A stretch of DNA of 64,000 nucleotides from Pseudomonadota bacterium. GTDB lineage: Bacteria > Pseudomonadota > Gammaproteobacteria > Xanthomonadales > Xanthomonadaceae. Below are positions 53,916 through 62,923 of the stretch, piece after piece. How positions within the stretch are numbered: position 1 is the first letter of the stretch; each line of letters starts with the position of its first letter. A model generated the notes under the pieces. It had not been told where the DNA came from, did no database searches, and saw only the letters and a program-made list of their open reading frames with translations. Location of the stretch: positions 62,001-126,000 of the forward strand of contig JAFEBX010000009.1 in the NCBI GenBank assembly GCA_018242425.1. The letters run 5' to 3'. A program made the position numbers and the translations under genes.

Positions 53916-55209
53916 GGTCGCCGCCCCCGCTCTTCATGTGGACGCCACGATCGGGACTGACCCAGCGCGCGCGCTTGCCCTCGCCCATCATCCACGCCTT
54001 GGGGAAGGCGACGACGGTGGCGGCGGTGTTAATCAGCCAGAACATCAGCGGATACCACACCATCCAGTAGTAGTTGCGACCCAGCCCATGTTCGTAATGG
54101 CTGTCCAGCCACTTGCTCACCGCGAACTGCAGCAGGCAGGTGAAGGCCAGGAACACGCTGCTGTATTGCGGGATCAACGGCGAACCGATGCCGGGGAACC
54201 AGTCGTCGGGCAGCACGTAGCCGAGCAGCCACACCACCACCATCGCCAGCATCACGTAGGCCCAGGTCAGGCTGAGCACCAGTTCCAGCAGCAATGGCCA
54301 CAGACGGTTCTGGCTGGGCTGGAAGATCACGCCAAGATTGCGGCGCAATACCTGCGCACCGCCGGTCGCCCAGCGCAGGCGCTGTTTCCACAGGCCCTTG
54401 AGCGTTTCCGGCATCAGGATCCACACCAGCGCATGCGGCTCGTAGCGCACGTCCCAACCGCCGCGCTGCAGACGCCAGGTGATGTCGATGTCTTCGGTCA
54501 GCGCATCGGGATTCCAGTAGCCGACCTGGCGCACCGCCGAGCGACGGAACGCCGTGATCACGCCCGAGACGGTGAACAGCGCGCCGAACACGCGTTGCGC
54601 GCGCTTGATCATGCCGACGATCGACGAGAACTCGCCGACCTGCACGCGCCCGAGCAGGGTCGAACGGTTGCGGATGCGCGGATTGCCGGTGACCGCGGCG
54701 ACGCGCGGATTTTCGAAATGGCGCACCATCCAGTACGCCGCATTCGGATCGAGCAAGGCGTCGCCGTCGATGCAGATCAGCAGGCGGTTGCGCGCGAGCA
54801 TGGCGCCGGCCTGCAGGCCCATCGCCTTGCCCTGGTTGCGGGCGAGATGGACCACGCGCAGGCGCGGATTGTCGGCGACCATGGCGTCGAGGATCGCGCC
54901 GGTGTCGTCCTTGCTGCCGTCGTTGATGGCGATGACTTCGAAGTCGGGATAGTCGAGCTTCAGCGCCTGCCCGATCGTCTCCGCCGCGTGCGGGCCTTCG
55001 TTGTAACAGGGAATCAGCACGCTGATGCCGGGCGCGTCGGCGGGAATCGGTGGCTGATCGAACGACGGCTCGCGGCGCTCGATGCGCCAGTAGAACAGGA
55101 TCGCCCCGAGCATCCACAGGTAGGACATGAACACCGGGTAGTAATAGACGTAGCCCTGCAGCGTCAGCCACGCCGTGGGCAGGAACGCCTGGAACGAGCC
55201 CGGGATCAC
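53908..55209 (-). CDS. pgaC: Poly-beta-1,6-N-acetylglucosamine synthase
   Basis: Processive GT2 membrane enzyme (433 residues) polymerising UDP-GlcNAc into PNAG, a biofilm matrix sugar. N-terminal TM helix (YPVFMSYLWMLGAILFYW). The GT2 core has SVLIPCYNEG, AINDGSKDDT, LICIDGDALLD (DXD), ALTEDIDITWRLQ and KQRLRWATGGAQV (Q..RW). Three or four C-terminal TM helices. The 4-nt overlap with pgaB shows one operon. Family length. Confidence 0.95.
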   Translation of the reverse strand: MIPGSFQAFLPTAWLTLQGYVYYYPVFMSYLWMLGAILFYWRIERREPSFDQPPIPADAPGISVLIPCYNEGPHAAETIGQALKLDYPDFEVIAINDGSKDDTGAILDAMVADNPRLRVVHLARNQGKAMGLQAGAMLARNRLLICIDGDALLDPNAAYWMVRHFENPRVAAVTGNPRIRNRSTLLGRVQVGEFSSIVGMIKRAQRVFGALFTVSGVITAFRRSAVRQVGYWNPDALTEDIDITWRLQRGGWDVRYEPHALVWILMPETLKGLWKQRLRWATGGAQVLRRNLGVIFQPSQNRLWPLLLELVLSLTWAYVMLAMVVVWLLGYVLPDDWFPGIGSPLIPQYSSVFLAFTCLLQFAVSKWLDSHYEHGLGRNYYWMVWYPLMFWLINTAATVVAFPKAWMMGEGKRARWVSPDRGVHMKSGGGDHG

Positions 55210-57218
55210 TGATCGTCCTCCTCGTCGTCCTGCGGATTGAGCTTGCTGTCGAGCACCGGCTTCAGCAGCGTCGCGTCGGGCACGTTGTTGAACACGTTGT
55301 CGGGATAGTAGCCGACGTGCTTCACACCCATTCCGTAGAGCATGCGGATGGTGTCGGGGAGCTCGTTCGGCGGCAGCGGCGCGTCATCCTTGCGCCAGTC
55401 GACCGATTGCAACTCGAACACGGTGTGGTTGATGCCGTGCGGCACCGCCTTCACCCTGGCCACCATGTCCTTGTAGAACTTCTGCGGATCCTCGGCCTGC
55501 TCCATGTAGGGCATGACCATGATCGCGGTGTAGTCGTAGCGCTGGATCGACTTGCGCAGGTTCTGCGCGTACCAGGTCTCGGCTTCGGGGTTGAGCGCGA
55601 CCTGCGCATAGAGGTTGCGCGCGGTCAACAGGCCCGGCTGTTCGGCGCGCACGGCGGCGGCCACGTCCAGCGCGAACCCATCGAGGAAGTCGGTCTTGCG
55701 CTCGCTCCACTTCAGCAGCAGCGCGTGATCCGTGCGCAGCGTCGTCATCGGCTGGGTGAGTCCCCACGCGCGGTACTGCTTCTTCGCCCAGCTGCTGCCG
55801 TCCTCGTAATCGGACAGGGTGACGTCGTCGTGGAAGAGGATGCCGTCGAACGTCGCCTGGCGGCCAAGGTCTTCGTAGATGTCCTTCACCCACTTGCGCA
55901 CGCGCGGCGAGAACGGCGACAGCCGCGGATAGCCCATCGACAGGTGGTTGGCCTTGTTCGGCAGCGTCACCACCACGTCCTTCGACACCGGATCGCTGGC
56001 CGGCGGCTGCCATGCCAGCAACGGCATCCATGCGAACACGCGCTTCACCTGTGTCCGCGTCAGCAACTGCCAGGCGACGCGGTTGAACAGGTCGGCGCGC
56101 ATCGGCATGTGGCGATTGGGGAAATACACCGCATCGGCGGCGCCATTGGCGTCGGGATCGGCGAAAGCCTGAAGGTAGACGATGTTGATGCCGAGGCGCT
56201 GCACGCGATCGAGCAGCCTGCCGAGGTTGGCTTCGGTCTGCTCGGGATCCTTGTCATAGATGTAGTCGAGGTCGATCTGCGCGACCTTGGCGGCGCGCCC
56301 CTGGTCGAGCACGTTGCGTTCGCGCACGCGCAGCAGGTGGGCCAGCACTTCCGGCGTGGTGTCGCCCATCACCAGTTCACGGCGCAGCGCCGACAGCGGC
56401 GTGGCCGTGCTGTTGGGGCCGTCATCGAGATTGAGGCCGAGCGGCATGCCGGCCTGTTCGGCGATCTTGCTGACGTCGGCGTTGTAGCGACCGTAAGGCC
56501 ACACCATCACCCGCGGCGCCTTGCCGAGGCGCTTGCTGATCAGGGCGCGGTTGCGGGCGAAATCGCGGCGGATGCGCGCGCGGTATTCCTCCACGGTTTC
56601 ATAGCGCTGCTGGTCGGGCACCCATTGCAGCGCGGTCGCCGCCGGCTGGCGGTTGCCCTGCGGGTTGGCGAGGATGCCGCGATGCAGGTCGAAGCTGTGG
56701 CTGGCGATCTCGACCAGGCCGCTGTCCTGCATCTTCTTCAATTCGCTCCACGCCATCAGTTCGTTGCGCGGCAGCGGGCGTCCGTCGAAATCGAAGTCCT
56801 TGCCTTCCGGCACTTCCAGCCAATGGCCGACCAGCGCGACCACTGCGGGAATCTTCTCGCGCCTGAGGATCGGCCACGCGTTCTTGTAAACCGATTCGTA
56901 GCCGTCATCGAAGGTCATCAGCACCGGCTTCACCGGCAGCGGCTTCTTCTTGGCGCGGGCGTCGAGGATGTCCTGCACCGAGACGAAGTGGTAGCCGTTT
57001 GCCTTGAGCCATTGCAGTTGTTTTTCCAGCAATGCCGGCGGCACCGCATAGGATGGCGTCAACGCGTCCTTGCGTTCGGCGATCTCGTGGTAGCACAGCA
57101 CGGTGACTTCCGGCGGCACGATCGCGGCGCGCGCCACGGAAGCAAGCGCACCGGCCGCGCACAGGCAGGCGATGGCGAGGAACTGCAGGGAACGGAGGAC
57201 GGCCGGGACGCGGGGCAT
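55206..57218 (-). CDS. pgaB: PNAG N-deacetylase
   Basis: Periplasmic/outer-membrane enzyme that deacetylates PNAG before export; 670 residues from ATG 57218 (an upstream TTG reading is less likely). Signal peptide (LQFLAIACLCAAGALASVAR). NodB-type CE4 domain (about 35-280: VLCYHEIAE, MTFDDGYESVYKNAWPIL, ASHSFDLHRG, MVWPYGRYN) has the metal Asp/His set. The C-terminal hydrolase domain (about 310-660) has LFHDDVTLSDYED and AIMVMPYMEQA. No pgaA porin gene lies before it, unlike E. coli pgaABCD. Confidence 0.94.
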   Translation of the reverse strand: MPRVPAVLRSLQFLAIACLCAAGALASVARAAIVPPEVTVLCYHEIAERKDALTPSYAVPPALLEKQLQWLKANGYHFVSVQDILDARAKKKPLPVKPVLMTFDDGYESVYKNAWPILRREKIPAVVALVGHWLEVPEGKDFDFDGRPLPRNELMAWSELKKMQDSGLVEIASHSFDLHRGILANPQGNRQPAATALQWVPDQQRYETVEEYRARIRRDFARNRALISKRLGKAPRVMVWPYGRYNADVSKIAEQAGMPLGLNLDDGPNSTATPLSALRRELVMGDTTPEVLAHLLRVRERNVLDQGRAAKVAQIDLDYIYDKDPEQTEANLGRLLDRVQRLGINIVYLQAFADPDANGAADAVYFPNRHMPMRADLFNRVAWQLLTRTQVKRVFAWMPLLAWQPPASDPVSKDVVVTLPNKANHLSMGYPRLSPFSPRVRKWVKDIYEDLGRQATFDGILFHDDVTLSDYEDGSSWAKKQYRAWGLTQPMTTLRTDHALLLKWSERKTDFLDGFALDVAAAVRAEQPGLLTARNLYAQVALNPEAETWYAQNLRKSIQRYDYTAIMVMPYMEQAEDPQKFYKDMVARVKAVPHGINHTVFELQSVDWRKDDAPLPPNELPDTIRMLYGMGVKHVGYYPDNVFNNVPDATLLKPVLDSKLNPQDDEEDDQ

Positions 57219-57285
57219 GCGCAGCTCAACGGGAACCAACGGTCATTCTAGGCCGTGGCGGCCATCCGCCGGCATTAAATGACTG

Positions 57286-57981
57286 TCATCTCGCCGTCGG
57301 CAGCGACCAGTCGATCGGGGCCTGGCCGTGGCGCGCCAGATATTCGTTGGCGGCGGAGAAATGTCCGCAGCCGATGAAGCCGCGATGCGCCGACAGCGGC
57401 GACGGGTGCGGGGCCTTGAGCACGCGATGGCGGCGCGGGTCGATGACCTTGCCCTTGGCCTGTGCATAGCTGCCCCAGAGCATGAAGACCAGTCCTTCGC
57501 GCTCACGATTGAGGACATCGACCACATGGTCGGTGAAGCCTTCCCAGCCGCGACCCTGGTGGCTGCCGGCCTGGCCTTCCTCGACTGTCAGCACCGAATT
57601 GAGCAAGAGCACGCCCTGCTGCGCCCACGGCATCAGGTAGCCGTTGGCCGGACGCGGCAGGCCAAGGTCGCGGTGCAGCTCCTTGTAGATGTTGTCGAGC
57701 GACGGCGGCACCGGGACGCCCGGCAACACCGAGAAGCACAGGCCATGCGCCTGGCCGGGGCCGTGATAGGGATCCTGGCCGAGGATCACCACCTTGGCCG
57801 CGTCGAACGGCGTCGCGTCGAAGGCGGCGAAGATGTGTTTCGGATCGGGATGGATGCGGGCGCCGGCATGCAGGCGTTCGCGCAGGAAGACGGAGAGTGC
57901 GCGCATGTCGTCGCGCAGCAGCCAATCGCCGACGCGCGCCTTCCACGACGGTTCGAGGCGGATGGAATCGCTGTCCGCCAT
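57286..57981 (-). CDS. ung: Uracil-DNA glycosylase
   Basis: Family 1 UDG (231 residues) removing uracil from DNA in base-excision repair. Water-activating [18 protein letters not shown] with catalytic Asp, uracil-binding [17 protein letters not shown], and the leucine loop [21 protein letters not shown] 57981, 7 nt downstream of the two-receiver gene. Confidence 0.96.
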   Translation of the reverse strand: MADSDSIRLEPSWKARVGDWLLRDDMRALSVFLRERLHAGARIHPDPKHIFAAFDATPFDAAKVVILGQDPYHGPGQAHGLCFSVLPGVPVPPSLDNIYKELHRDLGLPRPANGYLMPWAQQGVLLLNSVLTVEEGQAGSHQGRGWEGFTDHVVDVLNREREGLVFMLWGSYAQAKGKVIDPRRHRVLKAPHPSPLSAHRGFIGCGHFSAANEYLARHGQAPIDWSLPTAR

Positions 57982-57988
57982 CACCGGT

Positions 57989-58825
57989 TCAGTGCCGGAC
58001 CAGCCGCGCCGCGTGCAGCTGGAACAGGATCTTGGTCACCAGCAGGCGCTGTTCCACCGGCTTGAGGACGAGGTCGTTGGCACCCGCCACCAGCAGGTCG
58101 CGCTGCTTGTCGGGATTCTCGTCGCCGGTCATCACGATGATCGGCAAGGCGCGCTTGCCGAGATGGAACTCGCCGCGAACCTTTCGCAGCACGTCGCCGC
58201 CACCGAGCGGACCGTTGAGGTAGACGTCGGTGAGGATGAGATTGGCGCCCGGCGCGTCGTAGGTTCCGCGATGCTGGGCGAGATAGTCGAGCGCGGCCTC
58301 GGCGCTTTCGACATGGATCACGTCGAGGCCCTGCGCCGCCAGCATGCGCTTGATCGCCAACGCGACGACGCGGCTGTCCTCGATGTAGAGCACGCGCGCA
58401 CCGGCGATCGGTTGCGGCTGCACGTATCCCCGCAGGAACGCGACCAGCGCGCCGTAACCGAGCTCCTTGTCGAAGTAATCGGTGATCTCGTCGCCGAGGG
58501 TGCGCGTTTCCAGCCGATGCTGGACGTCGGACGACACCGCGATCACCGGCACATAGGCCTGGCCTGCCGCTTCGTGCACCGCGCGCGCCACATCCTGGCC
58601 ATCGCCATCGGGCAGCACCAGCGAAGTGGTAACGAGATCGACGTGGCCCGCGGCCAGCGCCGTCTGCGCGCTGGCGACGCCATCGCAGGGCACCACGCTG
58701 GCGTTGGGCAATTCCTTCAGGAGGACGTCGCCGATCAACTTGCGCACCATGCGCGAGCCATCGACCACCATCACGCGCGGCGCTTCGCTGACAAGATGAC
58801 GCAGATCGCGGGTTGGCGTGGACAT
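57989..58825 (-). CDS. Two-receiver response regulator, first receiver degenerate
   Basis: 278 residues consisting of two CheY-like receiver domains and no output domain. The second (about 143-270) is complete: [10 protein letters not shown], phospho-acceptor D200 ([10 protein letters not shown]), IIVMTGDEN and K in LVLKPVEQ. In the first (about 16-130) the acidic pair is VVDGS and the phospho-acceptor is replaced by Ser68 ([13 protein letters not shown]), so it should not be phosphorylated. Such proteins often act as phosphate relays or sensors of partner proteins. It starts at the ftsX stop (TGATG) and may be co-transcribed with ftsEX. Confidence 0.88.
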   Translation of the reverse strand: MSTPTRDLRHLVSEAPRVMVVDGSRMVRKLIGDVLLKELPNASVVPCDGVASAQTALAAGHVDLVTTSLVLPDGDGQDVARAVHEAAGQAYVPVIAVSSDVQHRLETRTLGDEITDYFDKELGYGALVAFLRGYVQPQPIAGARVLYIEDSRVVALAIKRMLAAQGLDVIHVESAEAALDYLAQHRGTYDAPGANLILTDVYLNGPLGGGDVLRKVRGEFHLGKRALPIIVMTGDENPDKQRDLLVAGANDLVLKPVEQRLLVTKILFQLHAARLVRH

Positions 58826-59763
58826 CAGCGTTCGGTGGGCCGCGTCTGGCGCAAGAAGTGGCCGGTGACGATACCTGCACCCAGCCATCCCAACAAGGTC
58901 GCGGCGATCACTGCGGCCAATGCTTGCACCGGCGTCAGCGGTTGCAGTTCGAAATGCGATCCATAGCTCGCGGCCAGCGTCGACAACGGCGACTGCAGCG
59001 CGATGTTCGCGGCGGTTAGCACGGCGAGCGCAAGCAGGCCGGCGCCCAATCCGTACAGCGCGCCAAGATAGAGGAAGGGCCGGCGGATGAAGCCATCGGT
59101 GGCGCCGAGCAGTTGCAGCACGCCGATTTCCTCGCGGCGCGACTGGATGTCGAGGCGCACGGTGTTGCCGATCACCAGCACCGCGCCGGCACCGAGCATC
59201 ACCGCGAGCACCAGTGCCAGCCGCGCGCCGAGTTGCAGCCAGTCGTCGAGGCGCTTGCGCCAGACCGCGTCGTGCTGCACCAGGTCGGCTTCGGGCATTT
59301 GCTTGAGGGCATCGGCCAGCGCCAGCTCGTCGGACTTCGGCGTCACCACCAGCACGTTCGGCAGCGGGTTGCCGTCGAGCCCGTCCAGCGCATCGCCCAG
59401 GGTGCTGCTCTTGCGCAATTCGGCGAGGCCTTCGTCCGGCGTCTTCCACACCACGTTGCCGACATCGGGGCGCGCCCGCACTTCCTCCGCGAGTGCACGG
59501 GCGCGATCGACCGTGGTGTCCTGCTTGAGGAAGACGCTGATCTCGCGCGAACGCTGGACGTCGCCGGTGAAGCGCTGGACGTTCTGCAGCACCAGCCACA
59601 GTCCCAGCGGCAGGGTGAACGCGAGTGCGATCACCGCGATGGTCAGCAGCGACGCGAACGGCTTGCGCACGATGCGGCCGAGGCTGGCGACCACGCTGTA
59701 GAGGTGATGGTCGACCCAGGTCCCGACGCCTGCGCGCGGTGCTTCGACGCGCTGGTTACTCAT
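58825..59763 (-). CDS. ftsX: Cell-division ABC transporter permease FtsX
   Basis: 312 residues with four TM helices: one after the basic N-terminal tail (PFASLLTIAVIALAFTLPLG) and three at the C-terminal side. The periplasmic domain (about 75-190) links divisome to cell-wall hydrolase activators (EnvC). The FtsE contact segment is near QSRREEIGVLQLLGATDGFI. It overlaps ftsE by 8 nt. Confidence 0.95.
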   Translation of the reverse strand: MSNQRVEAPRAGVGTWVDHHLYSVVASLGRIVRKPFASLLTIAVIALAFTLPLGLWLVLQNVQRFTGDVQRSREISVFLKQDTTVDRARALAEEVRARPDVGNVVWKTPDEGLAELRKSSTLGDALDGLDGNPLPNVLVVTPKSDELALADALKQMPEADLVQHDAVWRKRLDDWLQLGARLALVLAVMLGAGAVLVIGNTVRLDIQSRREEIGVLQLLGATDGFIRRPFLYLGALYGLGAGLLALAVLTAANIALQSPLSTLAASYGSHFELQPLTPVQALAAVIAATLLGWLGAGIVTGHFLRQTRPTER

Positions 59764-60445
59764 CGGCGAGATCCTCGGGCGAAATGTCGTCGACCAGCTG
59801 GCCCTGGTTCAACACCAGCACGCGCTTCTTCATGCGCTTGACGAGGTTGAGGTCGTGGCTGGCCACCAGCACGCTGGTACCGCGCTCCGGCAACGACGCG
59901 AACAATTCCATGATCTCGGCGGACAGCGTCGGGTCGAGATTGCCGGTCGGTTCGTCGGCCACCAGCATCCGCGGCTCGCCGATCAGCGCGCGAGCGATGC
60001 CGACGCGCTGCTGCTCGCCGGCGGACAGTTGCGACGGCAGCGATTTCTCGCGGCCGCCGAGGCCGAGGCGTTCCAGCTGGCTGCGCACGCGCTTGCCGAT
60101 CTCCGGACGCGGCATCCCGCGCAGGATCAGCGGCAGCGCCACGTTTTCGTAGATGCTGCGGTCGGCCAGCAACTGGTGGTTCTGGTAGACCACGCCGACG
60201 TCGCGCCGATGCAGCGCGACCTTGCGACCACGGACGTTGTGGAGGTTGCGCTCGTCGAACAGCACCGCGCCGCGATTGGGGCGCTCGGCCAACTGGATGA
60301 GCTTGAGCAGCGTGCTCTTGCCGGCGCCGGAATGACCGGTGACGAACAGCATTTCGCCCGGTTCCACCGCGAAATTGACGTCCGCCAAGGCATGGCGGCC
60401 GCCGGGATACTGCTTGCTGACGCCGTCGAAGCGGAGGAGGCTCAT
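59756..60445 (-). CDS. ftsE: Cell-division ABC transporter ATPase FtsE
   Basis: 229 residues. Walker A GHSGAGKSTLLK, Q loop VYQNHQLL, signature LSAGEQQRVGIARALI, Walker B MLVADEPTGNLD and H loop ASHDLNLV. With FtsX it regulates peptidoglycan splitting at the septum. 18 nt after rhlB, so the order is rhlB-ftsE-ftsX-regulator-ung. Confidence 0.96.
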   Translation of the reverse strand: MSLLRFDGVSKQYPGGRHALADVNFAVEPGEMLFVTGHSGAGKSTLLKLIQLAERPNRGAVLFDERNLHNVRGRKVALHRRDVGVVYQNHQLLADRSIYENVALPLILRGMPRPEIGKRVRSQLERLGLGGREKSLPSQLSAGEQQRVGIARALIGEPRMLVADEPTGNLDPTLSAEIMELFASLPERGTSVLVASHDLNLVKRMKKRVLVLNQGQLVDDISPEDLADE

Positions 60446-60463
60446 GCCGGCATTATGCCGGTA

Positions 60464-62155
60464 TCAGTGTTGTTGCGACGCTCCGCGCGTGACCAGTCGG
60501 CGCAAGCCCCGGCCGATGCGGCCAAGCAAGCCCGGCTTCGTCTGTTCGGCGGCCGGCTTCGCCGCAGCATGATCATGCTTGCCGCTGGCGTTGTCGCGAC
60601 GTGGCGCGCGTTGTTGCGTCGAAGTCTCCTGCTGCGGGGTCGCGGCACCATCGACCGCACGCCCCTTGCGACGGCGACGACGCTTGCGCGGCGCCTTGTT
60701 CTCGTCACTCTCCGCAACCGCGACCGCAGCCGCCGGCTTGGCATCCTGCTGTTCCGGACGCGGTGCGCGCGGCGGACGCGGGCCATTGGACGCGCGGCCA
60801 TCGCGACCGCCTTCGCCGCGACGACGGCCATCGCCGCCACCGCCACTGCGCGAACGTCCACCGCCACGCTTGGCCTCGTCGGCGGCGCGCGCCTCGCGGG
60901 CTTCCTTGAAGATCGTGCCGATGCTGTCGTCTTCGTCACCCGCGGGGGTTTCGGGCTTCGGGCGTTCCGGTCGCGGCAATGCCACCAGCAAATCCGGATC
61001 GACGCTGGCGCGCGGGATTTCCTGGTCGATGTAGGCCTCGATGTCGGGCAGGCCCATCGCGTAGCGCTCGCAGGCGAAGCTGATCGCATCGCCTTCGGCG
61101 CCCAGTCGCGCGGTGCGGCCGATGCGATGCACGTAATCCTCGGCATCGAACGGCAGGTCGTAGTTGTAGACGTGCGAGACGCCATCGATGTGCAGGCCGC
61201 GCGCGGCGACATCGGTGGCCACCAGCAGTTCGAGCTGGCCGGCCTGGAATTTCTTCAGCAGCGATTCGCGCTTCTTCTGCGGCACGTCGCCGGACAGCAC
61301 GCCGACGCGATAGCCGGCTTTTTCCAGCGCACGCGCCACGCGCTCGACGAAGGCCTTGGTATTGACGAAGACCATCGTGCGCGCGCCTTCGCTGCGCGAG
61401 AGCAGGCCGAGCAGCAGCGGCAGCTTCTCGTCGTCGGCGGGGAAATACAGGCGCTGGCGCACGCGGGCGGCGGTGACCGTTTCCGCTTCCACCACCAGCT
61501 TCTCGGGATCGTTCATGTGCTCGTAGGCGAGCTCGAGCACGCGATGGCTCAGCGTCGCCGAGAACAGCAGGGTCTGGCGTTCGGTGCGTGCCGGCATCCT
61601 GCGCAGCAGGAAACGGATGTCCTTGATGAACCCGAGGTCGAACATGCGGTCGGCTTCGTCGAGGATGCAGACCTCGCAGGCGTGCAGGCTCACCACCTTG
61701 TGCTGCTTGACGTAGTCGATCAGGCGGCCGGGCGTGGCGATGATGATGTCGGCGCCGCGCTGCAATTGTTCGCGCTGCTTGTCGTAATCGACGCCACCGT
61801 AGACCAGCGCGATCTTCAGGCCGAGGTCGGAGGCGAACTTCATCGCGTCCTTGTGGATCTGGATCGCCAGCTCGCGGGTCGGGGCGAGGATCAGCGCGCG
61901 CGGATCCTCCGGCTTGCGCTCGGCCATCGCCGGACGGGTCAGCAGGCGATTGATCGCGGCAATCAGGAAGGCCAGCGTCTTGCCGGTGCCGGTCTGGGCC
62001 TGGCCGGCGACGTCGCGCCCTGCCAGCGCGACCGGCAAGGTCAGCGCCTGGATCGGGGTGCAGCGGTTGAAGCCGGCGGCTTCCAGCCCCGCGAGCAGCG
62101 CGGGATGCAGGTCGAAGGAGGAAAAGGCGACGTCGGTCAGCGGTTTGTCGGACAT
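60464..62155 (-). CDS. rhlB: DEAD-box RNA helicase RhlB
   Basis: ATP-dependent RNA helicase, degradosome component; 563 residues from ATG 62155, longer than E. coli RhlB (421). Motifs: Q motif ([16 protein letters not shown]), [16 protein letters not shown] (I), PTRELAIQI (Ia), [10 protein letters not shown] (II), FSATLS (III), [15 protein letters not shown] (V), [10 protein letters not shown] (VI). The extra C-terminal 140 residues are low-complexity Arg/Lys/Ala-rich ([14 protein letters not shown]), probably RNA binding. The start is upstream of a longer reading that is likely not used. Confidence 0.95.
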   Translation of the reverse strand: MSDKPLTDVAFSSFDLHPALLAGLEAAGFNRCTPIQALTLPVALAGRDVAGQAQTGTGKTLAFLIAAINRLLTRPAMAERKPEDPRALILAPTRELAIQIHKDAMKFASDLGLKIALVYGGVDYDKQREQLQRGADIIIATPGRLIDYVKQHKVVSLHACEVCILDEADRMFDLGFIKDIRFLLRRMPARTERQTLLFSATLSHRVLELAYEHMNDPEKLVVEAETVTAARVRQRLYFPADDEKLPLLLGLLSRSEGARTMVFVNTKAFVERVARALEKAGYRVGVLSGDVPQKKRESLLKKFQAGQLELLVATDVAARGLHIDGVSHVYNYDLPFDAEDYVHRIGRTARLGAEGDAISFACERYAMGLPDIEAYIDQEIPRASVDPDLLVALPRPERPKPETPAGDEDDSIGTIFKEAREARAADEAKRGGGRSRSGGGGDGRRRGEGGRDGRASNGPRPPRAPRPEQQDAKPAAAVAVAESDENKAPRKRRRRRKGRAVDGAATPQQETSTQQRAPRRDNASGKHDHAAAKPAAEQTKPGLLGRIGRGLRRLVTRGASQQH

Positions 62156-62393
62156 GAAATTCTGTGCGGGATACGCGCTCTGATGAGCACTTGGATGGGC
62201 GCTTGGGATGGGCGGCCACGCGCTGGGCGGGCGCCGGAAGTGGCTTACTGGGAAGGCAGGCCGGGCCTTGAAGTCCGCCTGCAAGCCCGCACATCTTAGC
62301 AAGTCGAATCTGCAGCCGCGTCACAGTTGCTGCGACCGGGACGTGAGAAGCTATCCCCGTCCCCTTCCGCCCCGCCCCCATTCCGGAGTGTCC

Positions 62394-62732
62394 ATGAGCA
62401 GCGCCAACGTTTTCCATGCCACCGACAAGGACTTCGACGACCTCGTCCTCAAGTCCGACCAGCCCGTGCTGGTGGATTTCTGGGCGCCGTGGTGCGGTCC
62501 CTGCAAGATGATCGCCCCCAGCCTCGACCAGCTCGCCGACAGCTACGAGGGCAAGGCCAAGGTGGTGAAGGTCGACATCGAGGCCAACCCGCAGCTGGGC
62601 ATGCGTTTCAACGTCCGCAGCATCCCGATGCTGGTGATGTTCAAGGGCGGCCAGATCGCCGCGACCCAGATGGGCGCGCCGCCGAACGTGAAGTCGGTGC
62701 TGTCCCAGATGATCGATCGCGCGGTCGCCTGA
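62394..62732 (+). CDS. trxA: Thioredoxin
   Basis: 112-residue redox protein with WCGPCK active site (VDFWAPWCGPCKMIAPSLDQ) and cis-Pro (RSIPMLVMF). Start ATG 62394 with GGAG upstream. It stands before rho in the same orientation, the usual trxA-rho order of gammaproteobacteria. Confidence 0.96.
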   Translation: MSSANVFHATDKDFDDLVLKSDQPVLVDFWAPWCGPCKMIAPSLDQLADSYEGKAKVVKVDIEANPQLGMRFNVRSIPMLVMFKGGQIAATQMGAPPNVKSVLSQMIDRAVA

Positions 62733-62753
62733 TCGACCCCTAATCCTGAATAT

Positions 62754-62787
62754 CTGCCGGCGCCCGCTTGCCGCGGCGCGCCGGCAG
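62754..62787 (+). terminator. Hairpin between trxA and rho
   Basis: CTGCCGGCGC, a 14-nt loop and GCGCCGGCAG form a perfect 10-bp stem 21 nt after the trxA stop, followed by TGCTAGTTTCT. It may end trxA transcription; rho leaders are often attenuated, so a link to Rho autoregulation is possible. Confidence 0.6.
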
Positions 62788-62923
62788 TGCTAGTTTCTAG
62801 GCGTCCGGCGCGCCTGTCCGTTCCATTCGACATCTCCGCCGCACCCATCTCGTAGTACCGAATCCATTCCCGAACCACTCCGCCGGCCACTGGCCAGGCG
62901 CTCGCCATTGCGAGGATTCCCCT

